Source of the DNA: JAJYVT01 sp027339205
Lineage (GTDB): Bacteria; Actinomycetota; Acidimicrobiia; Acidimicrobiales; RAAP-2
Assembly (NCBI GenBank): GCA_027339205.1
Contig: DAHWOV010000119.1
Span: forward strand, 1 to 60,595
Direction of reading: 5' to 3'
DNA length: 60,595 bases
Shown: positions 26,158-34,780 of the stretch, one piece after another
Position numbering within the stretch: position 1 is the first letter of the stretch
Layout: every line of letters starts with the position of its first letter
Translations under genes and position numbers: made by a program
Notes under the pieces: generated by a model
Told to the model about the DNA's origin: nothing
The model's input: the letters and a program-made list of their open reading frames with translations, nothing else
Databases searched by the model: none

Positions 26158-26607
26158 TCAGCCTGCCCGGCGCGCGGACGCGAGATCGAGCGGCTCGGGG
26201 GACTGGGCGCCGTGGGGGTGCTCGGCTCCCGCGTAGACCTTCAGCTTGCCCAGCTGCTGGCGGCCGAGGGTCCCCTTGGGGAGCATGCCGCGCACGGCGC
26301 GGCGGACCAGCTCCTCAGGGGTCCTGTCGAGCAGCTCGGCGTAGCTCGTCCGCTTGAGGCCGCCCGGGTAGCCGCTGTGGCGGTACGCGAACTTGGCATC
26401 CGACTTCGCCGCCGTGAGCACGACCTTGGCCGCGTTCACGACAACGACGTGGTCCCCGGTGTCGACGTGGGGCGCGAACGTCGGGCGGTGCTTGCCGCGA
26501 AGGAGGCGTGCCACCTCGGTGGCCAAGCGACCGAGCACGAGCCCGTCGGCGTCGACGAGGTGCCACGCGCGTTGGATCTCGGCGGCTTTGGGCGTGTAGG
26601 TGCGCAA
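26158..26607 (-). CDS. rplM: Ribosomal protein L13
   Basis: 149 residues; WHLVDADGLVLGRLA, NAAKVVLT and AVRGMLPKGTLGR are characteristic. The start is TTG (MRTYTPK) with AGGAA about 6 nt upstream. A 127-nt gap separates it from truA and contains a promoter-like pair, so L13-S9 and the genes behind them may have their own start of transcription. Confidence 0.97.
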   Translation of the reverse strand: MRTYTPKAAEIQRAWHLVDADGLVLGRLATEVARLLRGKHRPTFAPHVDTGDHVVVVNAAKVVLTAAKSDAKFAYRHSGYPGGLKRTSYAELLDRTPEELVRRAVRGMLPKGTLGRQQLGKLKVYAGAEHPHGAQSPEPLDLASARRAG

Positions 26608-26644
26608 GAGGGTTCCTCGTTGAAGGTCGTTGAGACGGCACGCC

Positions 26645-26674
26645 AGCTTAACGGCGGGCTGGGAGCAGGGGCAA
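26645..26674 (-). promoter_or_regulatory. Candidate promoter of rplM-rpsI
   Basis: TTGCCC, 18 nt, TAAGCT on the minus strand, with about 37 nt from the -10 to the rplM start codon. TAnnnT-type -10 hexamers are usual in actinobacteria. It lies in the truA-rplM gap, the longest gap between infA and groEL. Pattern match only. Confidence 0.4.
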
Positions 26675-26734
26675 GCCGGGCCCGTCCCAGACCGACCGCG
26701 GGCCGTCCCAGGACTGCCCCACGAACCGGCGACC

Positions 26735-27541
26735 TTACTCCCTGGGGCCGCGGTAGTCGACGCCCACCAGGCACAGGCCGTACGCCGGGGCCGGCTGCGG
26801 GGAGCCGGCCCGCGAGCCGGCCGCGAGCAGCTCCATCACGGTCGCCGCCGTCGCGCGGCCGCGCCCGGCGTCGACGAGGACCGCAACGATCGAGCGCACC
26901 ATCTGATGACAGAAGGAGCCGGCCGAGACGTCGAACCGCAGCAGGGCGCCCTCCTCCGCCAGGTCTCCCGAGACCCATGTGGCGGCTGCCCGGCGCCACC
27001 CCGCCGCGGTGACCCGCCGGACGATCGGCTCGGTCGCCGGCCGCCCGGGCGGCCGTCGGCAAAAGGCGCGGAAGTCGTGCTCGCCAAGGAGCGGGTCGGT
27101 CGCCGCGGCCATCGCCTTTGCGTCGAGCGGCTCGGCGACGTGCCACGCGAGGCCGGCGAGGAGGGGATGGGGCACTGCCGCGTTCCACACCAGGTATCGG
27201 TAGTGGCGCGACGTCGCCGACCGACGGGCGTCGAAGCCCGCGTCGACCGGCTGGGCGGCGCGCACGACGACGCGCGGCGAGAGCTGCCGGTTCAACGCGT
27301 GCGCGAGATCTCCCTCGAAGGTGGCGGGGAGGTCGACGTGGGCGACCTGACCCGTCGCATGCACCCCCGCGTCGGTGCGGCCCGCGCAGACGATCCGCGG
27401 CGCCGACGCGAGCCGCGCCGAGCGGGCGATCGCATGGGAGAGCTCGCCTGCGACCGTCGGGACGCCCGCTTGCGCGGCGAATCCCCGGAACCCGCTCCCG
27501 TCGTAGGAGAGCAGGAGGCGCCAGCGCCGAGTCGTGCTCAG
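26735..27541 (-). CDS. truA: tRNA pseudouridine(38-40) synthase
   Basis: 268 residues with the N-terminal YDGSGFRGFAAQ and catalytic Asp57 in GRTDAGVHATGQ; LNRQLSP and RHYRYLVWN follow. No ATG, GTG or TTG is available near the conserved N-terminus. The only sensible initiator is CTG (MSTTRRWRLL), which overlaps the rplQ stop as CTGA; the open frame upstream runs through rplQ with no standard start for 66 codons. Position after rplQ is normal for actinobacteria. Confidence 0.93.
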   Translation of the reverse strand: MSTTRRWRLLLSYDGSGFRGFAAQAGVPTVAGELSHAIARSARLASAPRIVCAGRTDAGVHATGQVAHVDLPATFEGDLAHALNRQLSPRVVVRAAQPVDAGFDARRSATSRHYRYLVWNAAVPHPLLAGLAWHVAEPLDAKAMAAATDPLLGEHDFRAFCRRPPGRPATEPIVRRVTAAGWRRAAATWVSGDLAEEGALLRFDVSAGSFCHQMVRSIVAVLVDAGRGRATAATVMELLAAGSRAGSPQPAPAYGLCLVGVDYRGPRE

Positions 27542-27891
27542 ACGAGCTCGATGCGCGCCATCGGCGCGTTGTCGCCAGGACGAGGACCCAGCTTCAAAAT
27601 CCTCGTGTAGCCGCCCGGGCGATCTGCATAGCGCGGCGCGATCTCGTGGAAGAGCTTGTGGGCCATGTCCCGGTCGCGGATGAGCGCGACGACCTGCCGG
27701 TGCTGGTGGACGCCCCCCTTTCGCGCGGCGGTGATGCACTTCTCGGCGACCGGCCGCATCATCTTTGCTTTCGTCTCGGTCGTAGTGAGCGACTCGGCGG
27801 CGATCAGCGAGGCGACCAGGTTGCCCAGCATCGCCTTCTGGTGGGCGGCGTCCCCGCCCATCCGGCGGCCGCGCTTCGGCGTCCCTTGCAT
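27538..27891 (-). CDS. rplQ: Ribosomal protein L17
   Basis: 117 residues, with HQKAMLGNL, AESLTTTETKAK and a C-terminal MARIELV typical of bacterial L17. ATG start 4 nt after the rpoA stop. It closes the alpha operon and its stop overlaps the apparent CTG start of truA. Confidence 0.97.
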   Translation of the reverse strand: MQGTPKRGRRMGGDAAHQKAMLGNLVASLIAAESLTTTETKAKMMRPVAEKCITAARKGGVHQHRQVVALIRDRDMAHKLFHEIAPRYADRPGGYTRILKLGPRPGDNAPMARIELV

Positions 27892-27895
27892 GGCG

Positions 27896-28831
27896 TCAGT
27901 CCTTGCTCCGCAGTGAGAGGCCGCGCTCGTCGAGGCGCTGGATCACCTCGTCGAGCGACTTCTGGCCGAAGTTGGTGATGGCGAGCAGCTCGTCCTCGGT
28001 GCGCTGGACCAGCTCGCCGATCGTGTTGACCTGTGCCCTCTTCAGGCAGTTGCGGGGCCGCTCCGAGAGGTCGAGCTCCTCGATGCGCAGGTCGAGGTCG
28101 GGTGATCCGCTCGAGGCAGTCCCGGTCTCACCGAGCTCCAGCCCCTGGGGCGCCTCCTCGAGGTCGGCGACGAGGCCGACGAGCGTGCGCAGGGTGTCGC
28201 CCGCCGAGGCGAGGGCCTCCCGGGGGGTGATCGAGCCGTCGGTCTCGACGTCCAGGACGAGGCGGTCGAAGTCGGTCGACTGCTCCACCCGCACGGGCTC
28301 CACCTGGAAGGTGACGCGCCGGACGGGCGAGAAGATCGAGTCGACGGGGATGACCCCGATCGTGGACGACTTCTTGTTCCGGTCCGCCGACACGTACCCC
28401 CTTCCTCGCTCGACCGTGACGTCGAAAGCCAGGTGCCCCTTCGCGTTGAGGGTCGCGATGTGCAGGTCGGGGTTGAGGATCTCGACGTCTGCGGTCGTCT
28501 GGAGATCTCCGGCGAGCGCGTCGCCGGGGCCGCGCTTGTCGAACCGAAGGGTCACCGGCTCGTCGGCGTGCACCCGGACGAGGAGGTCCTTCAGGTTCAA
28601 GATGATGTCGGTGACGTCCTCCTTCACCCCCGGCAGGGTGGCGAACTCGTGGAGCGCCTCGTCGAAGCGGACCTGGGTCACCGCAGCGCCAGGGATGGAC
28701 GACAGGAGCGTCCGGCGCAGCGCGTTGCCGAGCGTGTGGCCGAAGCCCGGCTCGAGCGGTCCGACCGCGAAGCGCTGGCGGTCGCCTTCCTCGTCGAGCG
28801 CCTCGACGGTGGGTCGTTGGATGATCAGCAT
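27896..28831 (-). CDS. rpoA: RNA polymerase alpha subunit
   Basis: 311 residues: N-terminal dimerisation domain (GFGHTLGNALRRTLLSSIPG) and C-terminal domain with ELDLSERPRNCLKRA and NFGQKSLDEV, which bind UP elements and activators. The interdomain linker (about residues 225-245) is Gly/Ser/Glu-rich. ATG start; between rpsD and rplQ as expected. Confidence 0.98.
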   Translation of the reverse strand: MLIIQRPTVEALDEEGDRQRFAVGPLEPGFGHTLGNALRRTLLSSIPGAAVTQVRFDEALHEFATLPGVKEDVTDIILNLKDLLVRVHADEPVTLRFDKRGPGDALAGDLQTTADVEILNPDLHIATLNAKGHLAFDVTVERGRGYVSADRNKKSSTIGVIPVDSIFSPVRRVTFQVEPVRVEQSTDFDRLVLDVETDGSITPREALASAGDTLRTLVGLVADLEEAPQGLELGETGTASSGSPDLDLRIEELDLSERPRNCLKRAQVNTIGELVQRTEDELLAITNFGQKSLDEVIQRLDERGLSLRSKD

Positions 28832-28850
28832 CGCGTCGTTCCTCGCTCGG

Positions 28851-29498
28851 TCACTTGGAGTAGTACTCGACGATCAGCTGCTCTTGCACCGGCTCGTCGA
28901 TGTGGTCGCGAAGGGGCGGGTTGAGCACCTCCACCGTAAAGCCGCCCTCGGAGGCCTCGAGCCAGGGCGGCCGCTGGCGGTCGAGGGTGTCCATGTTGCG
29001 CCGCACCACGAAGACCTCGCGCGAGGACTCCTTCAGCGTGACGCGGTCACCCTTGCGGACGCGGTAGCTCGGGATGGTCACGCGCTTCTCGTTGACCAGC
29101 ACGTGCCCGTGGCGCACGAACTGGCGCGCCTGGGCCCGGCTCGCCCCCCACCCGGCGCGGAAGGCGACGTTGTCGAGGCGCATCTCGAGCATCCGCAGGA
29201 GGTTCTCGCCGGTGATGCCGGGCAGCCGGTCGGCCTCCTCGTAGAGGTTGCGGAACTGCTTCTCGAAGACGCCGTAGATGCGGCGGGCCTTCTGCTTCTC
29301 GCGAAGCTGGGCGAGGTACTCCGACCCCTGGCGCATGCGGTCGCGCCCGTGCTCACCGGGCGGGTAGGCCCGGCTGTGGCGGTCCGTGACGGCCTCGGAG
29401 ACCGGACACTTGAGCGAGAAGCAGCGCTCGCCCTTCAAGAACAGCTTGGTGCGCTCGCGCCGGCAGAGGCGGCAGACGGGTCCCGTGTAGCGTGCCAT
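28851..29498 (-). CDS. rpsD: Ribosomal protein S4
   Basis: 215 residues with the S4 RNA-binding domain. The N-terminus carries the four-cysteine zinc-binding set (C-x2-C near residue 9, then two further Cys near 26 and 31), i.e. the zinc-containing form. Primary 16S-binding protein, in other bacteria also the repressor of the alpha operon; whether it does so here is not shown. Confidence 0.97.
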   Translation of the reverse strand: MARYTGPVCRLCRRERTKLFLKGERCFSLKCPVSEAVTDRHSRAYPPGEHGRDRMRQGSEYLAQLREKQKARRIYGVFEKQFRNLYEEADRLPGITGENLLRMLEMRLDNVAFRAGWGASRAQARQFVRHGHVLVNEKRVTIPSYRVRKGDRVTLKESSREVFVVRRNMDTLDRQRPPWLEASEGGFTVEVLNPPLRDHIDEPVQEQLIVEYYSK

Positions 29499-29506
29499 CG
29501 GCCGGC

Positions 29507-29914
29507 TCAGACCCTGCGCCGCTTCTTGGGGCGGCAGCCGTTGTGCGGGATCGGCGTCACATCCTTGATGCCGACGACCTCGATGCCGGCGGCGGCGAGG
29601 GAGCGGATTGCCGTCTCGCGCCCCGATCCCGGCCCCCGCACGAGCACGTCGACCTTGCGCACGCCGTGCTCCATCGCCTTGCGCGCGCAGGACTCGGCGG
29701 CGAGCTGCGCGGCGAAGGGCGTCGACTTGCGCGAGCCCTTGAAGCCCACGTTCCCCGCGGAAGCCCAGGCCAGCACGTTGCCCTCGGGGTCAGCGATCGA
29801 GACGATCGTGTTGTTGAACGAGCTCTTGATGTGGGCTACGCCGTAGCTCACGTTCTTGCGCTCTCGTCGACGGGGTCTGCGCACGGACCCCTGCTGCTTG
29901 GTCGGCCTCGGCAT
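29507..29914 (-). CDS. rpsK: Ribosomal protein S11
   Basis: 135 residues; IKSSFNNTIVSI, SAGNVGFKGSRKSTPFAAQ and DVTPIPHNGCRPKKRRRV are signature segments. ATG start directly adjoining the rpsM stop. Part of the 30S platform. Confidence 0.98.
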   Translation of the reverse strand: MPRPTKQQGSVRRPRRRERKNVSYGVAHIKSSFNNTIVSIADPEGNVLAWASAGNVGFKGSRKSTPFAAQLAAESCARKAMEHGVRKVDVLVRGPGSGRETAIRSLAAAGIEVVGIKDVTPIPHNGCRPKKRRRV

Positions 29915-30292
29915 CTACTTGCGAACCTTCTTCTTCCCGGCCACGGTCTTCTTCGGGCCCTTGCGAGTGCGGGCGTTGGTGTGGGTCCGCTGCCCGTGGA
30001 CCGGTAGACCGCGTCGGTGCCGGATCCCCTGGTAGCAGTTGATCTCCATCTTCCGCTTGATGTCCTGCGCCACGTCGCGGCGAAGGTCGCCTTCGACCTC
30101 GACATTGCCGTCGATGTCGTTGCGGAGGCGGGCGACCTCCTCGTCGGTCAGGTCCCGGACCCTGGTGTCGGGGTCCACGCCGGTGCGGGCGAGGATCTCT
30201 CGGGCCTTGGTGGGACCGATGCCGTAGATGTAGGTGAGGGACACCTCGACGCGCTTCTCGCGCGGGACGTCCACGCCGGCGATACGGGCCAT
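29915..30292 (-). CDS. rpsM: Ribosomal protein S13
   Basis: 125 residues from the ATG giving MARIAGVDVPREK; helix-two-turn-helix, IYGIGPTKA, GLPVHGQRTHTNART and a Lys-rich tail. The frame is open further upstream, but the family start is unambiguous. Follows rpmJ by 14 nt. Confidence 0.97.
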   Translation of the reverse strand: MARIAGVDVPREKRVEVSLTYIYGIGPTKAREILARTGVDPDTRVRDLTDEEVARLRNDIDGNVEVEGDLRRDVAQDIKRKMEINCYQGIRHRRGLPVHGQRTHTNARTRKGPKKTVAGKKKVRK

Positions 30293-30306
30293 CTGCTGCT
30301 CTCCTC

Positions 30307-30420
30307 CTAGCCCTGGCGCTGCTTGTGCCGGGGGTTGTCGCAGATCACGACGACGCGGCCGTGCCTGCGGATCACCTTGCACTTCTCGCAGATCGGCTTG
30401 ACGCTGGGTCGTACCTTCAT
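30307..30420 (-). CDS. rpmJ: Ribosomal protein L36
   Basis: 37 residues, MKVRPSVKPICEKC at the start, with the complete zinc ligand set C11, C14, C27, H32. ATG start 20 nt after the infA stop with an AAGGAA-type site. The zinc-binding form. Standard place between infA and rpsM. Confidence 0.96.
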   Translation of the reverse strand: MKVRPSVKPICEKCKVIRRHGRVVVICDNPRHKQRQG

Positions 30421-30440
30421 GTCGTTCCTTCCTGCCCGCC

Positions 30441-30665
30441 TCACTTGTACCGGTAGGTGATCCGGCCACGGTTCAGGTCGTACGGCGTGATCTCGACCTG
30501 GACCTTGTCGCCGGGGAGGATGCGGATGCGGTGCATGCGCATCTTCCCGGAGCTGTGGGCCAGCACCTTGTGCCCGTTCTCGAGCTCCACACGGAACATC
30601 GCGTTGGGCAACGGCTCCACCACCGTGCCCTCGAGCACGATGGCGTCTTCCTTCGGCTTCGGCAG
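30441..30665 (-). CDS. infA: Translation initiation factor IF-1
   Basis: S1-like OB-fold protein that occupies the A site during initiation. 74 residues beginning MPKPKEDAIVLEG and ending GRITYRYK, a full-length family match. The initiator codon is CTG: GAGGAGA lies 5 nt upstream, and no ATG, GTG or TTG exists between that ribosome site and the conserved core. The next in-frame standard start is 36 codons upstream, before the ribosome site. A promoter-like pair lies about 110 nt upstream, making infA the first gene of the infA-rpmJ-rpsM-rpsK-rpsD-rpoA-rplQ unit. Confidence 0.95.
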   Translation of the reverse strand: MPKPKEDAIVLEGTVVEPLPNAMFRVELENGHKVLAHSSGKMRMHRIRILPGDKVQVEITPYDLNRGRITYRYK

Positions 30666-30773
30666 GTGACTCTCCTCGGTTCTCGTTCCCCCGGGGCCCG
30701 GGACGGCGCGACGCCCGAGCCACGGAGTGGTGAAATGGTCCGGCCAGCCGAGACGGCGGCCAGGCAGACGCAA

Positions 30774-30802
30774 AGTCTACAGCATCGCCGACGAATTGCC
30801 AG
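30774..30802 (-). promoter_or_regulatory. Candidate promoter of the infA-alpha operon
   Basis: CTGGCA, exactly 17 nt, TAGACT (minus strand). Both hexamers match 4 of 6 consensus positions, and the spacing is ideal. The region between map and infA is 198 nt and has no coding potential that I can defend, so an approximately 100-nt leader before infA is likely. Confidence 0.5.
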
Positions 30803-30863
30803 CGGCGGCCCCTGCCCCGCGGGGTCGTCCACAGCCAGGAGCTGGGCGGACGGCTCCTCGGGC

Positions 30864-31604
30864 TCAGGGCACGGTCAGCACCTCGGGGCCGTCGTCGGTG
30901 ACCGCGATCGTGTGCTCGAAGTGCGCGGAGAGAGAGCCGTCGGCCGTCACCACGCTCCAGCCGTCGCTCAGCAGCCGGGTCTCGGCACCTCCGGCGTTCA
31001 CCATGGGCTCGACCGCGAAGACCATGCCGCTCTTCAGGGTCGGCCCGGGGGTCCCGGGCCAGTAGTTGGGCACCTGGGGCTGCTCGTGCATGGCCGTGCC
31101 GATCGCATGGCCGACGTACTCGCGGACCACGGAGAAGCCCGCGTCCTCCGCGACACGCTGGACGGCGCGGCCCACCTCGTGGAGACGGTTCCCCCGGCGC
31201 AGCTCGGCGATCCCCGCCCACAGGCTCCGCTCGGTCACCTCGATGAGCCGCCGGGCCAGCGCAGAGACCTCGCCGATCGCCATCGTGAACGCGGCGTCCC
31301 CGTGGTAGCCCTCCACGATCGCCCCGCAGTCGATCGAGAGGATGTCACCCTCGCAGAGGCGGTAGTCGCCGGGGATCCCGTGGACGATCATGTCGTTGGG
31401 CGAGGTGCAGATCACCGCAGGGAAGCCGTGGTACCCGAGGAAGTTCGAGACGGCACCCCTCCGCTCGAGCACCTCCCGGGCGGCCGCGTCGAGCTCGCGC
31501 GTGGTGACCCCGGGCTTGGCAGCGGCGCGGGTGACCTCGTGCATCTCGGCCACCACCTTGCCGGCGCGGCGCATCTTTGCGAGCTCTTGGGCGCTCCGCC
31601 TCAC
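30864..31604 (-). CDS. map: Methionine aminopeptidase, type I
   Basis: Removes the initiator Met. 246 residues; metal ligands recognisable in SIDCG, GYHGDAAFT, GHAIGTAMHEQP and FAVEPMV. Start GTG overlapping the adk stop as GTGA; an in-frame ATG follows 10 codons later. The frame is open further upstream in adk but without similarity. Last gene before the infA gap. Confidence 0.95.
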   Translation of the reverse strand: MRRSAQELAKMRRAGKVVAEMHEVTRAAAKPGVTTRELDAAAREVLERRGAVSNFLGYHGFPAVICTSPNDMIVHGIPGDYRLCEGDILSIDCGAIVEGYHGDAAFTMAIGEVSALARRLIEVTERSLWAGIAELRRGNRLHEVGRAVQRVAEDAGFSVVREYVGHAIGTAMHEQPQVPNYWPGTPGPTLKSGMVFAVEPMVNAGGAETRLLSDGWSVVTADGSLSAHFEHTIAVTDDGPEVLTVP

Positions 31605-32260
31605 TGCCGGCGCCCATCGATCGCGTCCACGCAACGCCTCGTCACCTCGTCGGCGGGACCCGTGCCGTCCACGCGGGCGAGTAGCCCACAACGCTCGTAG
31701 CGCTCGAGGAGGGGTGCCGTCGCCCTCTCGTAGAGCTCCAGTCGCCGTCGGATCGCGTCCTCGGTGTCGTCCTCACGCTGGACGACCTCGCCGCCGCAGA
31801 CGTCGCAGGTCCAGTTCACCGACGGAGGTGAGGAGAGCGAGTAGTTCGTCCCGCAGTCGACGCACACGCGCCGAGAAGCCAGGCGCTGCAAGACCACGGC
31901 GGTCGGCACCTCGAGGTCGACGACGAGATCGAGACGGTCTGGAGCGAGGATCTCATCGAGCTCGTCGGCCTGCGCGGTGGTCCGCGGGCAGCCGTCGAGG
32001 ATGAAACCCCGCGCCCGCGCGTCGCGCTCGGTGAGGCGGCTGGCGACCATCTCCATGATCAGCTCGTCGGGGATCAGCTCGCCGTCGTCCATGAGCTTCT
32101 TCGCCCGCAGCCCGAACACCGTCTGGGCCTTCACCTCGCGTCTGAGCATGTCACCGGTCGAGACGTGCGGCACGACGTAGTGGTGCGAGAGCCGCACGCA
32201 CTGAGTCCCCTTGCCAGCTCCCTGCTTGCCGAGGACCACGAGCCTGACGCCGGGAACCAC
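31601..32260 (-). CDS. adk: Adenylate kinase
   Basis: 219 residues; P-loop GKQGAGKGT (11-19), STGDMLR, DGCPRT. The LID domain has two CxxC pairs (CVDC and CDVC), i.e. the zinc-stabilised long form. GTG start 7 nt after the secY stop. The secY-adk-map order is the classical spc tail. Confidence 0.97.
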   Translation of the reverse strand: MVPGVRLVVLGKQGAGKGTQCVRLSHHYVVPHVSTGDMLRREVKAQTVFGLRAKKLMDDGELIPDELIMEMVASRLTERDARARGFILDGCPRTTAQADELDEILAPDRLDLVVDLEVPTAVVLQRLASRRVCVDCGTNYSLSSPPSVNWTCDVCGGEVVQREDDTEDAIRRRLELYERATAPLLERYERCGLLARVDGTGPADEVTRRCVDAIDGRRQ

Positions 32261-32267
32261 CCAGGCC

Positions 32268-33554
32268 CTACTTCAGGAATCCCTCGTAATTGCGCATCAT
32301 CAGCTGACTGTCGATCTGACGCATCGTTGTCAAGGCGACGCCGACCGAGATGAGGAGCGTGATGCCGTAGAACGGGAAACGGTTGAGGTTCCACAGCGCC
32401 ATGAGGAGCGAAGGAATGACCGCGACCGCGCCGAGAAAGAGCGCGCCGGGAACGGTGATCCGGTTGAGGATATGGGAGAAGTACCTCTCGGTCGGACCGC
32501 CGGGTCGGATCCCCGGGACGAAGCCGCCCTGCTTTCGGATGATGTCCGCCTGCTGGTGGGGATCGAACGCGACGTACACGTAGAAGAAGGTGAAGGCGAC
32601 GATCAGCACGAAGTACATGAGGATGTAGAAGAGCGAGGTCGGGGTGATGTTGTCGCGTACCCAGGTCTGGAACCCCCCCGACGGCACCACGTTGCTGAGC
32701 AGGACCGGGATGTAGAGCACCGAGCTCGCGAAGATGATCGGGATGACGCCGGACTGGTTGACCTTCAGCGGGATGTAGGTGCTCTGGCCCCCGTACATCC
32801 TGCGTCCGGCCATGCGCTTGGCGAAGGTGACGGGAATGCGCCGCTGCCCCTGTGTCATGAACACGATGCAGACGAGGAGCACGAGGGACACCGCGATGAT
32901 GACGCCGAACTTGAAGGCGCCTCCCTCCTCGTACAGACCCTTCCCGCCCGAGGGGATCGCCGCGACGACGTTTGCGAAGATCAGGATCGACATCCCCTGG
33001 CCGATGCCCCGCTGGGTGATGAGCTCGGCGAGCCACATCACGAAGGCGGTGCCCGCGGTGAGGCACAGGACCATGAAGGCGGCGAGGGGGATGCTGAACT
33101 TCGGGATCAGGTTGATCGTCGTGCCGATGAGCGCGGAGTCATGGCCGTGGAAGGCGTAGACGAGCCCGGTGGACTGCATCAGGGCGAGCGCGATCGTAAG
33201 GTAGCGCGTCGTCTGGGTGATCTTCTTCTGGCCGACCGCGCCCTGGTCCCGCCACTCCTCCAGCTTCGGGATCACCGTGGCGAGCAGCTGGATGATGATC
33301 GAGCTCGTGATGTACGGCATGACCCCGAGCCCGAAGACCGCCAGCCGCACCAGCGCACCCCCCGAGAACAGGTTGAGGAACCCAAGCACCCCCGAGGACC
33401 CCGCCGCCTTGGTGAGCTTGGTGAGCTGGGCCCAGCTCACCCCCGGCACGGGCACGTTGGCCCCGACCTGGTAGATGGCGATGACCAGGAGGGTGAACAG
33501 GACCTTGTTGCGGAGGTCCGCCACCCGGAAGATGTTGCCGAGGCGGGAGAGCAC
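32268..33554 (-). CDS. secY: Preprotein translocase subunit SecY
   Basis: 428 residues with ten predictable membrane segments; plug and signature regions such as NLFSGGALVRLAVFGLGVMPYI and the cytoplasmic loop RRIPVTFAKRM. Forms the SecYEG channel with SecE, encoded about 26 kb upstream in this same window. ATG start 4 nt after rplO. Confidence 0.97.
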   Translation of the reverse strand: MLSRLGNIFRVADLRNKVLFTLLVIAIYQVGANVPVPGVSWAQLTKLTKAAGSSGVLGFLNLFSGGALVRLAVFGLGVMPYITSSIIIQLLATVIPKLEEWRDQGAVGQKKITQTTRYLTIALALMQSTGLVYAFHGHDSALIGTTINLIPKFSIPLAAFMVLCLTAGTAFVMWLAELITQRGIGQGMSILIFANVVAAIPSGGKGLYEEGGAFKFGVIIAVSLVLLVCIVFMTQGQRRIPVTFAKRMAGRRMYGGQSTYIPLKVNQSGVIPIIFASSVLYIPVLLSNVVPSGGFQTWVRDNITPTSLFYILMYFVLIVAFTFFYVYVAFDPHQQADIIRKQGGFVPGIRPGGPTERYFSHILNRITVPGALFLGAVAVIPSLLMALWNLNRFPFYGITLLISVGVALTTMRQIDSQLMMRNYEGFLK

Positions 33555-33558
33555 GGGC

Positions 33559-34047
33559 CTAGCGGTTGGTGAGGGCGTTGCCGCGGGCCGGTGGGCGGCC
33601 GGAACGGTACGGCAGCGGGATCCGCTCGACCGAGCCCCCGGCAGCCGCGATCGCCCGCTCTGCGGTGCCTGAGAAGGAGTGCGCCCGCACGCGGACGGGC
33701 TGGCCGAGCTCGCCTCCGCCGAGCACCTTCACGAGCGCGCCCTTCCGCACCAGGCCGGCGGCGGCGAGCTCGTCGGGGCCGACCTCTTCGGCGCCGAGCG
33801 CGCCGAGCGCGCCGAGGTTCACCGGTGAGTACTCGATGCGGAACGGGTTCGTGAACCCGCGCAGCTTGGGGATCCGCTGCATGAGGGGGAGCTGGCCGCC
33901 CTCGAAGCCGGCAGGGACCGTGTCACGTGCGCGCTGGCCCTTCGTCCCCCTCCCGGCCGTCTTGCCCCCCTTCCCGCCGATGCCGCGCCCGACACGGCGC
34001 TTCGTGCGCCGGGAACCGGGGGCCGGGGCCAGGTCGTGCAGCTTCAT
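33559..34047 (-). CDS. rplO: Ribosomal protein L15
   Basis: 162 residues; Gly/Arg/Lys-rich N-terminus RVGRGIGGKGGKTAGRGTKG, then FEGGQLPLMQRIPKLRGF. ATG start overlaps the rpmD stop as ATGA. Slightly longer than average because of a C-terminal Arg/Pro-rich tail. Confidence 0.97.
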   Translation of the reverse strand: MKLHDLAPAPGSRRTKRRVGRGIGGKGGKTAGRGTKGQRARDTVPAGFEGGQLPLMQRIPKLRGFTNPFRIEYSPVNLGALGALGAEEVGPDELAAAGLVRKGALVKVLGGGELGQPVRVRAHSFSGTAERAIAAAGGSVERIPLPYRSGRPPARGNALTNR

Positions 34048-34229
34048 TCGGGCACCTCCTCCACCGTGACGAGATGGGGGACGCGAGCAAGCATCCCACG
34101 GATCTCGGGGCGGTCGGGCAGCTCGTTGGTCTGGCCGATGCCGCGCAGCCCCAGGGCGCGCAGCGTCCCTCGGTGCTTGGGCTTGGAGCCGATCTCCGAG
34201 CGCACCTGGGTCACTCGCAGCACGCCCAT
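34044..34229 (-). CDS. rpmD: Ribosomal protein L30
   Basis: 61 residues; VTQVRSEIGSKPKHRGTLRALGLRGIG is split across the typical ferredoxin-like fold, matching small bacterial L30. ATG start 2 nt after rpsE; overlaps rplO by 4 nt. Confidence 0.95.
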   Translation of the reverse strand: MGVLRVTQVRSEIGSKPKHRGTLRALGLRGIGQTNELPDRPEIRGMLARVPHLVTVEEVPE

Positions 34230-34231
34230 CG

Positions 34232-34780
34232 TCAGCGCGCCTCGGCGTACAGTTCGGTCTCGCGCCGGCGCTCGCGGTACGCGCGCAGCACCCCGGTCGG
34301 GGTCACCTCGTCGGGCGACTTCCCGCGGAGCGCCGCGATCTCGTCGGGCCGCCGCAGCGCGCGCAGCCCTGCGACGGTCGCGTGGGCGACGTTGATCCCG
34401 TTGGAGGACCCGAGCGACTTGGCGAGGATGTCCCGGATGCCCGCCATCTCCAAGATGGCACGTGCGGCGCCGCCGGCGATGACGCCGGTGCCGGGGGCAG
34501 CGGGCTTCAGGAGCACTCGGCCCGCGCCGCTCTCGCCGATCACCGGATGGGTGATCGTGGAGCCGGCGAGCGGCACCTCGAAGAGGTTCTTGCGGGCCTC
34601 CTCGATGCCCTTTTGCACCGCGAGCCCGGCTTCTTTGGCCTTGCCGTAGCCGAGGCCGACCTTGCCGTTGCCGTCGCCGATGACCATGAGCGCGGCGAAG
34701 GAGAAGCGCCGGCCGCCCTTGACGACCTTGGCCACCCGGTTCACGCGGATGGTTCGTTCCTCGAACTGCACCTCGCGCAT
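34232..34780 (-). CDS. rpsE: Ribosomal protein S5
   Basis: 182 residues; VNRVAKVVKGGRRFSF, GDGNGKVGLGYGKAKE and AHATVAGLRALR are typical. ATG start shares one base with the rplR stop (TGATG). Acts in decoding fidelity on the 30S subunit. Confidence 0.97.
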   Translation of the reverse strand: MREVQFEERTIRVNRVAKVVKGGRRFSFAALMVIGDGNGKVGLGYGKAKEAGLAVQKGIEEARKNLFEVPLAGSTITHPVIGESGAGRVLLKPAAPGTGVIAGGAARAILEMAGIRDILAKSLGSSNGINVAHATVAGLRALRRPDEIAALRGKSPDEVTPTGVLRAYRERRRETELYAEAR

